NCBI RefSeq assembly: GCF_016801865.2
Contig: NC_068938.1
Span: 98,253,004-98,317,003, forward strand
Source: Culex pipiens pallens
Lineage: Eukaryota; Arthropoda; Insecta; Diptera; Culicidae
Length of the DNA stretch: 64,000 bases
Direction: 5' to 3'
This document shows, piece by piece, positions 10,185 through 25,100 of this stretch (position 1 is the first letter of the stretch; every line of letters starts with the position of its first letter). Position numbers and translations under genes: made by a program. Below the pieces are notes generated by a model, which searched no databases, had not been told where the DNA came from, and was given only the letters and a program-made list of their open reading frames with translations.

Positions 10185-13100
10185 CACAAACAGCCACACA
10201 AAAGAGACGAAAATTATCGCGAAAAAACAGGACTGCGCGTCTCTAGAAGCACTGCACTTATGACGGCATTATTCAATTATACTGACCAATCACCCCATGC
10301 ACACAAACAGCCACACAAAAGAGACGAAAATTATCGCGAAAAAACAGGACTGCGCGTCCCCAGAAGCACTGAACTTATGACGGCATTATTCAATTATACT
10401 GACCAATCACCCCATGCACACAAACAGCCACACAAAAGAGACGAAAATTATCGCGAAAAAACAGGACTGCGCGTCCCCAGAAGCACTGAACTTATGACGG
10501 CATTATTCAATTATACTGACCAATCACCCCATGCACACAAACAGCCACACAAAAGAGACGAAAATTATCGCGAAAAAACAGGACTGCGCGTCCCTAGAAG
10601 CACTGCACTTATGACGGCATTATTCAATTATACTGACCAATCACCCCATCCACACAAACAGCCACACAAAAGAGACGAAAATTATCGCGAAAAAACAGGA
10701 CTGCACGTCCCCAGAAGCACTGCACTTATGACGGCATTATTCAATTATACTGACCAATCACCCCATGCACACAAATAGCCACACAAAAGAGACGAAAATT
10801 ATCGCGAAAAAACAGGACTGCGCGTCCCCAGAAGCACTGAACTTATGACGGCATTATTCAATTATACTGACCAATCACCTCATGCACACAAATAGCCACA
10901 CAAAAGGGACGAAAATTATCGCGAAAAAACAGGACTGCGCGTCCCCAGAAGCACTGCACTTATGACGGCATTATTCAATTATACTGACCAATCACCTCAT
11001 GCACACAAATAGCCACACAAAAGAGACGAAAATTATCGCGAAAAAACAGGACTGCGCGTCCCCAGAAGCACTGAACTTATGACGGCATTATTCAATTATA
11101 CTGACCAATCACCTCATGCACACAAATAGCCACACAAAAGGGACGAAAATTATCGCGAAAAAACAGGACTGCGCGTCCCCAGAAGCACTGAACTTATGAC
11201 GGCATTATTCAATTATACTGACCAATCACCCCATGCACACAAATAGCCACACAAAAGAGACGAAAATTATCGCGAAAAAAAAGGACTGCGCGTCCCCAGA
11301 AGCACCGCACTTATGACGGCATTATTCAATTATACTGACCAATCACCCCATGCACACAAATAGCCACACAAAAGAGACGAAAATTATCGCGAAAAAAAAG
11401 GACTGCGCGTCCCCAGAAGCACCGCACTTATGACGGCATTATTCAATTATACTGACCAATCACCTCATGCACACAAATAGCCACACAAAAGGGACGAAAA
11501 TTATCGCGAAAAAACAGGACTGCGCGTCCCCAGAAGCACTGAACTTATGACGGCATTATTCAATTATACTGACCAATCACCCCATGCACACAAATAGCCA
11601 CACAAAAGAGACGAAAATTATCGCGAAAAAACAGGACTGCGCGTCCCCAGAAGCACTGAACTTATGACGGCATTATTCAATTATACTGACCAATCACCCC
11701 ATGCACACAAACAGCCACACAAAAGAGACGAAAATTATCGCGAAAAAACAGGACTGCGCGTCCCCAGAAGCACTGAACTTATGACGGCATTATTCAATTA
11801 TACTGACCAATCACCCCATGCACACAAACAGCCACACAAAAGAGACGAAAATTATCGCGAAAAAACAGGACTGCGCGTCCCCAGAAGCACTGCACTTATG
11901 ACGGCATTATTCAATTATACTGACCAATCACCCCATGCACACAAACAGCCACACAAAAGAGACGAAAATTATCGCGAAAAAACAGGACTGCGCGTCCCCA
12001 GAAGCACTGCACTTATGACGGCATTATTCAATTATACTGACCAATCACCCCATGCACACAAACAGCCACACAAAAGAGACGAAAATTATCGCGAAAAAAC
12101 AGGACTGCGCGTCCCTAGAAGCACTGCACTTATGACGGCATTATTCAATTATACTGACCAATCACCCCATGCACACAAACAGCCACACAAAAGAGACGAA
12201 AATTATCGCGAAAAAACAGGACTGCACGTCCCCAGAAGCACTGCACTTATGACGGCATTATTCAATTATACTGACCAATCACCCCATGCACACAAACAGC
12301 CACACAAAAGAGACGTAAATTATCGCGAAAAAACAGGACTGCGCGTCCCCAGAAGCACTGCACTTATGACGGCATTATTCAATTATACTGACCAATCACC
12401 TCATGCACACAAACAGCCACACAAAAGAGACGAAAATTATCGCGAAAAAACAGGACTGCGCGTCCCCAGAAGCACTGCACTTATGACGGCATTATTCAAT
12501 TATACTGACCAATCACCCCATGCACACAAACAGCCACACAAAAGAGACGAAAATTATCGCGAAAAAACAGGACTGCGCGTCCCCAGAAGCACTGCACTTA
12601 TGACGGCATTATTCAATTATACTGACCAATCACCCCATGCACACAAACAGCCACACAAAAGAGACGAAAATTATCGCGAAAAAACAGGACTGCGCGTCCC
12701 CAGAAGCACTGCACTTATGACGGCATTATTCAATTATACTGACCAATCACCTCATGCACACAAACAGCCACACAAAAGAGACGAAAATTATCGCGAAAAA
12801 ACAGGACTGCGCGTCCCCAGAAGCACTGCACTTATGACGGCATTATTCAATTATACTGACCAATCACCTCATGCACACAAACAGCCACACAAAAGAGACG
12901 AAAATTATCGCGAAAAAACAGGACTGCGCGTCCCCAGAAGCACTGCACTTATGACGGCATTATTCAATTATACTGACCAATCACCCCATGCACACAAACA
13001 GCCACACAAAAGAGACGAAAATTATCGCGAAAAAACAGGACTGCGCGTCCCTAGAAGCACTGCACTTATGACGGCATTATTCAATTATACTGACCAATCA

Positions 13101-16100
13101 CCCCATGCACACAAACAGCCACACAAAAGAGACGAAAATTATCGCGAAAAAACAGGACTGCGCGTCCGCAGAAGCACTGCACTTATGACGGCATTATTCA
13201 ATTATACTGACCAATCACCCCATGCACACAAACAGCCACACAAAAGAGACGAAAATTATCGCGAAAAAACAGGACTGCGCGTCCCCAGAAGCACTGCACT
13301 TATGACGGCATTATTCAATTATACTGACCAATCACCTCATGCACACAAATAGCCACACAAAAGAGACGAAAATTATCGCGAAAAAACAGGACTGCGCGTC
13401 CCCAGAAGCACTGCACTTATGACGGCATTATTCAATTATACTGACCAATCACCTCATGCACACAAACAGCCACACTAAAGAGACGAAAATTATCGCGAAA
13501 AAACAGGACTGCGCGTCCCCAGAAGCACTGAACTTATGACGGCATTATTCAATTATACTGACCAATCACCCCATGCACACAAACAGCCATACAAAAGAGA
13601 CGAAAATTATCGCGAAAAAAACAGGACTGCGCGTCCTCAGAAGCACTGCACTTATGACGGCATTATTCAATTATACTGACCAATCACCCAATGCACACAA
13701 ACAGCCACACAAAAGAGACGAAAATTATCGCGAAAAAACAGGACTGCGCGTCCCCAGAAGCACTGCACTTATGACGGCATTATTCAATTATACTGACCAA
13801 TCACCCCATGCACACAAACAGCCACACAAAAGAGACGAAAATTATCGCGAAAAAACAGGACTGCGCGTCCCCAGAAGCACTGCACTTATGACGGCATTAT
13901 TCAATTATACTGACCAATCACCTCATGCACACAAACAGCCACACAAAAGAGACGAAAATTATCGCGAAAAAACAGGACTGCGCGTCCCCAGAAGCACTGC
14001 ACTTATGACGGCATTATTCAATTATACTGACCAATCACCCCATGCACACAAACAGCCACACAAAAGAGACGAAAATTATCGCGAAAAAACAGGACTGCGC
14101 GTCCCCAGAAGCACTGCACTTATGACGGCATTATTCAATTATACTGACCAATCACCCCATGCACACAAACAGCCACACAAAAGAGACGAAAATTATCGCG
14201 AAAAAACAGGACTGCGCGTCCCCAGAAGCACTGCACTTATGACGGCATTATTCAATTATACTGACCAATCACCCCATGCACACAAACAGCCACACAAAAG
14301 AGACGAAAATTATCGCGAAAAAACAGGACTGCGCGTCCCCAGAAGCACTGCACTTATGACGGCATTATTCAATTATACTGACCAATCACCCCATGCACAC
14401 AAACAGCCACACAAAAGAGACGAAAATTATCGCGAAAAAACAGGACTGCGCGTCCCCAGAAGCACTGCACTTATGACGGCATTATTCAATTATACTGACC
14501 AATCACCCCATGCACACAAACAGCCACACAAAAGAGACGAAAATTATCGCGAAAAAACAGGACTGCGCGTCCCCAGAAGCACTGCACTTATGACGGCATT
14601 ATTCAATTATACTGACCAATCACCCCATGCACACAAACAGCCACACAAAAGAGACGAAAATTATCGCGAAAAAACAGGACTGCGCGTCCCCAGAAGCACT
14701 GCACTTATGACGGCATTATTCAATTATACTGACCAATCACCCCATGCACACAAACAGCCACACAAAAGAGACGAAAATTATCGCGAAAAAACAGGACTGC
14801 GCGTCCCCAGAAGCACTGCACTTATGACGGCATTATTCAATTATACTGACCAATCACCCCATGCACACAAACAGCCACACAAAAGAGACGAAAATTATCG
14901 CGAAAAAACAGGACTGCGCGTCCCCAGAAGCACTGCACTTATGACGGCATTATTCAATTATACTGACCAATCACCTCATGCACACAAACAGCCACACAAA
15001 AGAGACGAAAATTATCGCGAAAAAACAGGACTGCGCGTCCCCAGAAGCACTGCACTTATGACGGCATTATTCAATTATACTGACCAATCACCCCATGCAC
15101 ACAAACAGCCACACAAAAGAGACGAAAATTATCGCGAAAAAACAGGACTGCGCGTCCCCAGAAGCACTGCACTTATGACGGCATTATTCAATTATACTGA
15201 CCAATCACCCCATGCACACAAACAGCCACACAAAAGAGACGAAAATTATCGCGAAAAAACAGGACTGCGCGTCCCCAGAAGCACTGCACTTATGACGGCA
15301 TTATTCAATTATACTGACCAATCACCCCATGCACACAAACAGCCACACAAAAGAGACGAAAATTATCGCGAAAAAACAGGACTGCGCGTCCCCAGAAGCA
15401 CTGCACTTATGACGGCATTATTCAATTATACTGACCAATCACCCCATGCACACAAACAGCCACACAAAAGAGACGAAAATTATCGCGAAAAAACAGGACT
15501 GCGCGTCCCCAGAAGCACTGCACTTATGACGGCATTATTCAATTATACTGACCAATCACCCCATGCACACAAACAGCCACACAAAAGAGACGAAAATTAT
15601 CGCGAAAAAACAGGACTGCGCGTCCCCAGAAGCACTGCACTTATGACGGCATTATTCAATTATACTGACCAATCACCCCATGCACACAAACAGCCACACA
15701 AAAGAGACGAAAATTATCGCGAAAAAACAGGACTGCGCGTCCCCAGAAGCACTGCACTTATGACGGCATTATTCAATTATACTGACCAATCACCCCATGC
15801 ACACAAACAGCCACACAAAAGAGACGAAAATTATCGCGAAAAAACAGGACTGCGCGTCCCCAGAAGCACTGCACTTATGACGGCATTATTCAATTATACT
15901 GACCAATCACCCCATGCACACAAACAGCCACACAAAAGAGACGAAAATTATCGCGAAAAAACAGGACTGCGCGTCCCCAGAAGCACTGCACTTATGACGG
16001 CATTATTCAATTATACTGACCAATCACCTCATGCACACAAACAGCCACACAAAAGAGACGAAAATTATCGCGAAAAAACAGGACTGCGCGTCCCCAGAAG

Positions 16101-19100
16101 CACTGCACTTATGACGGCATTATTCAATTATACTGACCAATCACCCCATGCACACAAACAGCCACACAAAAGAGACGAAAATTATCGCGAAAAAACAGGA
16201 CTGCGCGTCCCCAGAAGCACTGCACTTATGACGGCATTATTCAATTATACTGACCAATCACCCCATGCACACAAACAGCCACACAAAAGAGACGAAAATT
16301 ATCGCGAAAAAACAGGACTGCGCGTCCCCAGAAGCACTGCACTTATGACGGCATTATTCAATTATACTGACCAATCACCCCATGCACACAAACAGCCACA
16401 CAAAAGAGACGAAAATTATCGCGAAAAAACAGGACTGCGCGTCCCCAGAAGCACTGCACTTATGACGGCATTATTCAATTATACTGACCAATCACCTCAT
16501 GCACACAAACAGCCACACAAAAGAGACGAAAATTATCGCGAAAAAACAGGACTGCGCGTCCCCAGAAGCACTGCACTTATGACGGCATTATTCAATTATA
16601 CTGACCAATCACCCCATGCACACAAACAGCCACACAAAAGAGACGAAAATTATCGCGAAAAAACAGGACTGCGCGTCCCCAGAAGCACTGCACTTATGAC
16701 GGCATTATTCAATTATACTGACCAATCACCCCATGCACACAAACAGCCACACAAAAGAGACGAAAATTATCGCGAAAAAACAGGACTGCGCGTCCCAGAA
16801 GCACTGCACTTATGACGGCATTATTCAATTATACTGACCAATCACCCCATGCACACAAACAGCCACACAAAAGAGACGAAAATTATCGCGAAAAAACAGG
16901 ACTGCGCGTCCCCAGAAGCACTGCACTTATGACGGCATTATTCAATTATACTGACCAATCACCTCATGCACACAAACAGCCACACAAAAGAGACGAAAAT
17001 TATCGCGAAAAAACAGGACTGCGCGTCCCCAGAAGCACTGCACTTATGACGGCATTATTCAATTATACTGACCAATCACCTCATGCACACAAACAGCCAC
17101 ACAAAAGAGACGAAAATTATCGCGAAAAAACAGGACTGCGCGTCCCCAGAAGCACTGCACTTATGACGGCATTATTCAATTATACTGACCAATCACCCCA
17201 TGCACACAAACAGCCACACAAAAGAGACGAAAATTATCGCGAAAAAACAGGACTGCGCGTCCCCAGAAGCACTGCACTTATGACGGCATTATTCAATTAT
17301 ACTGACCAATCACCCCATGCACACAAACAGCCACACAAAAGAGACGAAAATTATCGCGAAAAAACAGGACTGCGCGTCCCCAGAAGCACTGCACTTATGA
17401 CGGCATTATTCAATTATACTGACCAATCACCCCATGCACACAAACAGCCACACAAAAGAGACGAAAATTATCGCGAAAAAACAGGACTGCGCGTCCCCAG
17501 AAGCACTGCACTTATGACGGCATTATTCAATTATACTGACCAATCACCCCATGCACACAAACAGCCACACAAAAGAGACGAAAATTATCGCGAAAAAACA
17601 GGACTGCGCGTCCCCAGAAGCACTGCACTTATGACGGCATTATTCAATTATACTGACCAATCACCTCATGCACACAAACAGCCACACAAAAGAGACGAAA
17701 ATTATCGCGAAAAAACAGGACTGCGCGTCCCCAGAAGCACTGCACTTATGACGGCATTATTCAATTATACTGACCAATCACCCCATGCACACAAACAGCC
17801 ACACAAAAGAGACGAAAATTATCGCGAAAAAACAGGACTGCGCGTCCCCAGAAGCACTGCACTTATGACGGCATTATTCAATTATACTGACCAATCACCC
17901 CATGCACACAAACAGCCACACAAAAGAGACGAAAATTATCGCGAAAAAACAGGACTGCGCGTCCCCAGAAGCACTGCACTTATGACGGCATTATTCAATT
18001 ATACTGACCAATCACCCCATGCACACAAACAGCCACACAAAAGAGACGAAAATTATCGCGAAAAAACAGGACTGCGCGTCCCCAGAAGCACTGCACTTAT
18101 GACGGCATTATTCAATTATACTGACCAATCACCCCATGCACACAAACAGCCACACAAAAGAGACGAAAATTATCGCGAAAAAACAGGACTGCGCGTCCCC
18201 AGAAGCACTGCACTTATGACGGCATTATTCAATTATACTGACCAATCACCTCATGCACACAAACAGCCACACAAAAGAGACGAAAATTATCGCGAAAAAA
18301 CAGGACTGCGCGTCCCCAGAAGCACTGCACTTATGACGGCATTATTCAATTATACTGACCAATCACCCCATGCACACAAACAGCCACACAAAAGAGACGA
18401 AAATTATCGCGAAAAAACAGGACTGCGCGTCCCCAGAAGCACTGCACTTATGACGGCATTATTCAATTATACTGACCAATCACCCCATGCACACAAACAG
18501 CCACACAAAAGAGACGAAAATTATCGCGAAAAAACAGGACTGCGCGTCCCCAGAAGCACTGCACTTATGACGGCATTATTCAATTATACTGACCAATCAC
18601 CCCATGCACACAAACAGCCACACAAAAGAGACGAAAATTATCGCGAAAAAACAGGACTGCGCGTCCCCAGAAGCACTGCACTTATGACGGCATTATTCAA
18701 TTATACTGACCAATCACCTCATGCACACAAACAGCCACACAAAAGAGACGAAAATTATCGCGAAAAAACAGGACTGCGCGTCCCCAGAAGCACTGCACTT
18801 ATGACGGCATTATTCAATTATACTGACCAATCACCTCATGCACACAAACAGCCACACAAAAGAGACGAAAATTATCGCGAAAAAACAGGACTGCGCGTCC
18901 CCAGAAGCACTGCACTTATGACGGCATTATTCAATTATACTGACCAATCACCCCATGCACACAAACAGCCACACAAAAGAGACGAAAATTATCGCGAAAA
19001 AACAGGACTGCGCGTCCCCAGAAGCACTGCACTTATGACGGCATTATTCAATTATACTGACCAATCACCCCATGCACACAAACAGCCACACAAAAGAGAC

Positions 19101-22100
19101 GAAAATTATCGCGAAAAAACAGGACTGCGCGTCCCCAGAAGCACTGCACTTATGACGGCATTATTCAATTATACTGACCAATCACCCCATGCACACAAAC
19201 AGCCACACAAAAGAGACGAAAATTATCGCGAAAAAACAGGACTGCGCGTCCCCAGAAGCACTGCACTTATGACGGCATTATTCAATTATACTGACCAATC
19301 ACCCCATGCACACAAACAGCCACACAAAAGAGACGAAAATTATCGCGAAAAAACAGGACTGCGCGTCCCCAGAAGCACTGCACTTATGACGGCATTATTC
19401 AATTATACTGACCAATCACCCCATGCACACAAACAGCCACACAAAAGAGACGAAAATTATCGCGAAAAAACAGGACTGCGCGTCCCCAGAAGCACTGCAC
19501 TTATGACGGCATTATTCAATTATACTGACCAATCACCCCATGCACACAAACAGCCACACAAAAGAGACGAAAATTATCGCGAAAAAACAGGACTGCGCGT
19601 CCCGAGAAGCACTGCACTTATGACGGCATTATTCAATTATACTGACCAATCACCCCATGCACACAAACAGCCACACAAAAGAGACGAAAATTATCGCGAA
19701 AAAACAGGACTGCGCGTCCCCAGAAGCACTGCACTTATGACGGCATTATTCAATTATACTGACCAATCACCCCATGCACACAAACAGCCACACAAAAGAG
19801 ACGAAAATTATCGCGAAAAAACAGGACTGCGCGTCCCCAGAAGCACTGCACTTATGACGGCATTATTCAATTATACTGACCAATCACCCCATGCACACAA
19901 ACAGCCACACAAAAGAGACGAAAATTATCGCGAAAAAACAGGACTGCGCGTCCCCAGAAGCACTGCACTTATGACGGCATTATTCAATTATACTGACCAA
20001 TCACCCCATGCACACAAACAGCCACACAAAAGAGACGAAAATTATCGCGAAAAAACAGGACTGCGCGTCCCCAGAAGCACTGCACTTATGACGGCATTAT
20101 TCAATTATACTGACCAATCACCCCATGCACACAAACAGCCACACAAAAGAGACGAAAATTATCGCGAAAAAACAGGACTGCGCGTCCCCAGAAGCACTGC
20201 ACTTATGACGGCATTATTCAATTATACTGACCAATCACCCCATGCACACAAACAGCCACACAAAAGAGACGAAAATTATCGCGAAAAAACAGGACTGCGC
20301 GTCCCGAGAAGCACTGCACTTATGACGGCATTATTCAATTATACTGACCAATCACCCCATGCACACAAACAGCCACACAAAAGAGACGAAAATTATCGCG
20401 AAAAAACAGGACTGCGCGTCCCCAGAAGCACTGCACTTATGACGGCATTATTCAATTATACTGACCAATCACCCCATGCACACAAACAGCCACACAAAAG
20501 AGACGAAAATTATCGCGAAAAAACAGGACTGCGCGTCCCCAGAAGCACTGCACTTATGACGGCATTATTCAATTATACTGACCAATCACCCCATGCACAC
20601 AAACAGCCACACAAAAGAGACGAAAATTATCGCGAAAAAACAGGACTGCGCGTCCCCAGAAGCACTGCACTTATGACGGCATTATTCAATTATACTGACC
20701 AATCACCCCATGCACACAAACAGCCACACAAAAGAGACGAAAATTATCGCGAAAAAACAGGACTGCGCGTCCCCAGAAGCACTGCACTTATGACGGCATT
20801 ATTCAATTATACTGACCAATCACCCCATGCACACAAACAGCCACACAAAAGAGACGAAAATTATCGCGAAAAAACAGGACTGCGCGTCCCCAGAAGCACT
20901 GCACTTATGACGGCATTATTCAATTATACTGACCAATCACCCCATGCACACAAACAGCCACACAAAAGAGACGAAAATTATCGCGAAAAAACAGGACTGC
21001 GCGTCCCCAGAAGCACTGCACTTATGACGGCATTATTCAATTATACTGACCAATCACCCCATGCACACAAACAGCCACACAAAAGAGACGAAAATTATCG
21101 CGAAAAAACAGGACTGCGCGTCCCCAGAAGCACTGCACTTATGACGGCATTATTCAATTATACTGACCAATCACCCCATGCACACAAACAGCCACACAAA
21201 AGAGACGAAAATTATCGCGAAAAAACAGGACTGCGCGTCCCCAGAAGCACTGCACTTATGACGGCATTATTCAATTATACTGACCAATCACCCCATGCAC
21301 ACAAACAGCCACACAAAAGAGACGAAAATTATCGCGAAAAAACAGGACTGCGCGTCCCCAGAAGCACTGCACTTATGACGGCATTATTCAATTATACTGA
21401 CCAATCACCCCATGCACACAAACAGCCACACAAAAGAGACGAAAATTATCGCGAAAAAACAGGACTGCGCGTCCCCAGAAGCACTGCACTTATGACGGCA
21501 TTATTCAATTATACTGACCAATCACCCCATGCACACAAACAGCCACACAAAAGAGACGAAAATTATCGCGAAAAAACAGGACTGCGCGTCCCCAGAAGCA
21601 CTGCACTTATGACGGCATTATTCAATTATACTGACCAATCACCCCATGCACACAAACAGCCACACAAAAGAGACGAAAATTATCGCGAAAAAACAGGACT
21701 GCGCGTCCCCAGAAGCACTGCACTTATGACGGCATTATTCAATTATACTGACCAATCACCCCATGCACACAAACAGCCACACAAAAGAGACGAAAATTAT
21801 CGCGAAAAAACAGGACTGCGCGTCCCCAGAAGCACTGAACTTATGACGGCATTATTCAATTATACTGACCAATCACCCCATGCACACAAACAGCCACACA
21901 AAAGAGACGAAAATTATCGCGAAAAAACAGGACTGCGCGTCCCCAGAAGCACTGAACTTATGACGGCATTATTCAATTATACTGACCAATCACCCCATGC
22001 ACACAAACAGCCACACAAAAGAGACGAAAATTATCGCGAAAAAACAGGACTGCGCGTCCCCAGAAGCACTGAACTTATGACGGCATTATTCAATTATACT

Positions 22101-25100
22101 GACCAATCACCCCATGCACACAAACAGCCACACAAAAGAGACGAAAATTATCGCGAAAAAACAGGACTGCGCGTCCCCAGAAGCACTGCACTTATGACGG
22201 CATTATTCAATTATACTGACCAATCACCCCATGCACACAAACAGCCACACAAAAGAGACGAAAATTATCGCGAAAAAACAGGACTGCGCGTCCCCAGAAG
22301 CACTGCACTTATGACGGCATTATTCAATTATACTGACCAATCACCCCATGCACACAAACAGCCACACAAAAGAGACGAAAATTATCGCGAAAAAACAGGA
22401 CTGCGCGTCCCCAGAAGCACTGCACTTATGACGGCATTATTCAATTATACTGACCAATCACCCCATGCACACAAACAGCCACACAAAAGAGACGAAAATT
22501 ATCGCGAAAAAACAGGACTGCGCGTCCCAGAAGCACTGCACTTATGACGGCATTATTCAATTATACTGACCAATCACCCCATGCACACAAACAGCCACAC
22601 AAAAGAGACGAAAATTATCGCGAAAAAACAGGACTGCGCGTCCCCAGAAGCACTGCACTTATGACGGCATTATTCAATTATACTGACCAATCACCCCATG
22701 CACACAAACAGCCACACAAAAGAGACGAAAATTATCGCGAAAAAACAGGACTGCGCGTCCCCAGAAGCACTGCACTTATGACGGCATTATTCAATTATAC
22801 TGACCAATCACCCCATGCACACAAACAGCCACACAAAAGAGACGAAAATTATCGCGAAAAAACAGGACTGCGCGTCCCCAGAAGCACTGCACTTATGACG
22901 GCATTATTCAATTATACTGACCAATCACCCCATGCACACAAACAGCCACACAAAAGAGACGAAAATTATCGCGAAAAAACAGGACTGCGCGTCCCCAGAA
23001 GCACTGAACTTATGACGGCATTATTCAATTATACTGACCAATCACCCCATGCACACAAACAGCCACACAAAAGAGACGAAAATTATCGCGAAAAAACAGG
23101 ACTGCGCGTCCCCAGAAGCACTGAACTTATGACGGCATTATTCAATTATACTGACCAATCACCCCATGCACACAAACAGCCACACAAAAGAGACGAAAAT
23201 TATCGCGAAAAAACAGGACTGCGCGTCCCCAGAAGCACTGCACTTATGACGGCATTATTCAATTATACTGACCAATCACCCCATGCACACAAACAGCCAC
23301 ACAAAAGAGACGAAAATTATCGCGAAAAAACAGGACTGCGCGTCCCCAGAAGCACTGAACTTATGACGGCATTATTCAATTATACTGACCAATCACCCCA
23401 TGCACACAAACAGCCACACAAAAGAGACGAAAATTATCGCGAAAAAACAGGACTGCGCGTCCCCAGAAGCACTGCACTTATGACGGCATTATTCAATTAT
23501 ACTGACCAATCACCCCATGCACACAAACAGCCACACAAAAGAGACGAAAATTATCGCGAAAAAACAGGACTGCGCGTCCCCAGAAGCACTGAACTTATGA
23601 CGGCATTATTCAATTATACTGACCAATCACCCCATGCACACAAACAGCCACACAAAAGAGACGAAAATTATCGCGAAAAAACAGGACTGCGCGTCCCCAG
23701 AAGCACTGAACTTATGACGGCATTATTCAATTATACTGACCAATCACCCCATGCACACAAACAGCCACACAAAAGAGACGAAAATTATCGCGAAAAAACA
23801 GGACTGCGCGTCCCCAGAAGCACTGCACTTATGACGGCATTATTCAATTATACTGACCAATCACCCCATGCACACAAACAGCCACACAAAAGAGACGAAA
23901 ATTATCGCGAAAAAACAGGACTGCGCGTCCCCAGAAGCACTGCACTTATGACGGCATTATTCAATTATACTGACCAATCACCCCATGCACACAAACAGCC
24001 ACACAAAAGAGACGAAAATTATCGCGAAAAAACAGGACTGCGCGTCCCCAGAAGCACTGAACTTATGACGGCATTATTCAATTATACTGACCAATCACCC
24101 CATGCACACAAACAGCCACACAAAAGAGACGAAAATTATCGCGAAAAAACAGGACTGCGCGTCCCAGAAGCACTGCACTTATGACGGCATTATTCAATTA
24201 TACTGACCAATCACCCCATGCACACAAACAGCCACACAAAAGAGACGAAAATTATCGCGAAAAAACAGGACTGCGCGTCCCCAGAAGCACTGAACTTATG
24301 ACGGCATTATTCAATTATACTGACCAATCACCCCATGCACACAAACAGCCACACAAAAGAGACGAAAATTATCGCGAAAAAACAGGACTGCGCGTCCCCA
24401 GAAGCACTGAACTTATGACGGCATTATTCAATTATACTGACCAATCACCCCATGCACACAAACAGCCACACAAAAGAGACGAAAATTATCGCGAAAAAAC
24501 AGGACTGCGCGTCCCCAGAAGCACTGAACTTATGACGGCATTATTCAATTATACTGACCAATCACCCCATGCACACAAACAGCCACACAAAAGAGACGAA
24601 AATTATCGCGAAAAAACAGGACTGCGCGTCCCCAGAAGCACTGCACTTATGACGGCATTATTCAATTATACTGACCAATCACCCCATGCACACAAACAGC
24701 CACACAAAAGAGACGAAAATTATCGCGAAAAAACAGGACTGCGCGTCCCAGAAGCACTGCACTTATGACGGCATTATTCAATTATACTGACCAATCACCC
24801 CATGCACACAAACAGCCACACAAAAGAGACGAAAATTATCGCGAAAAAACAGGACTGCGCGTCCCCAGAAGCACTGCACTTATGACGGCATTATTCAATT
24901 ATACTGACCAATCACCCCATGCACACAAACAGCCACACAAAAGAGACGAAAATTATCGCGAAAAAACAGGACTGCGCGTCCCTAGAAGCACTGCACTTAT
25001 GACGGCATTATTCAATTATACTGACCAATCACCCCATGCACACAAACAGCCACACAAAAGAGACGAAAATTATCGCGAAAAAACAGGACTGCGCGTCCCC

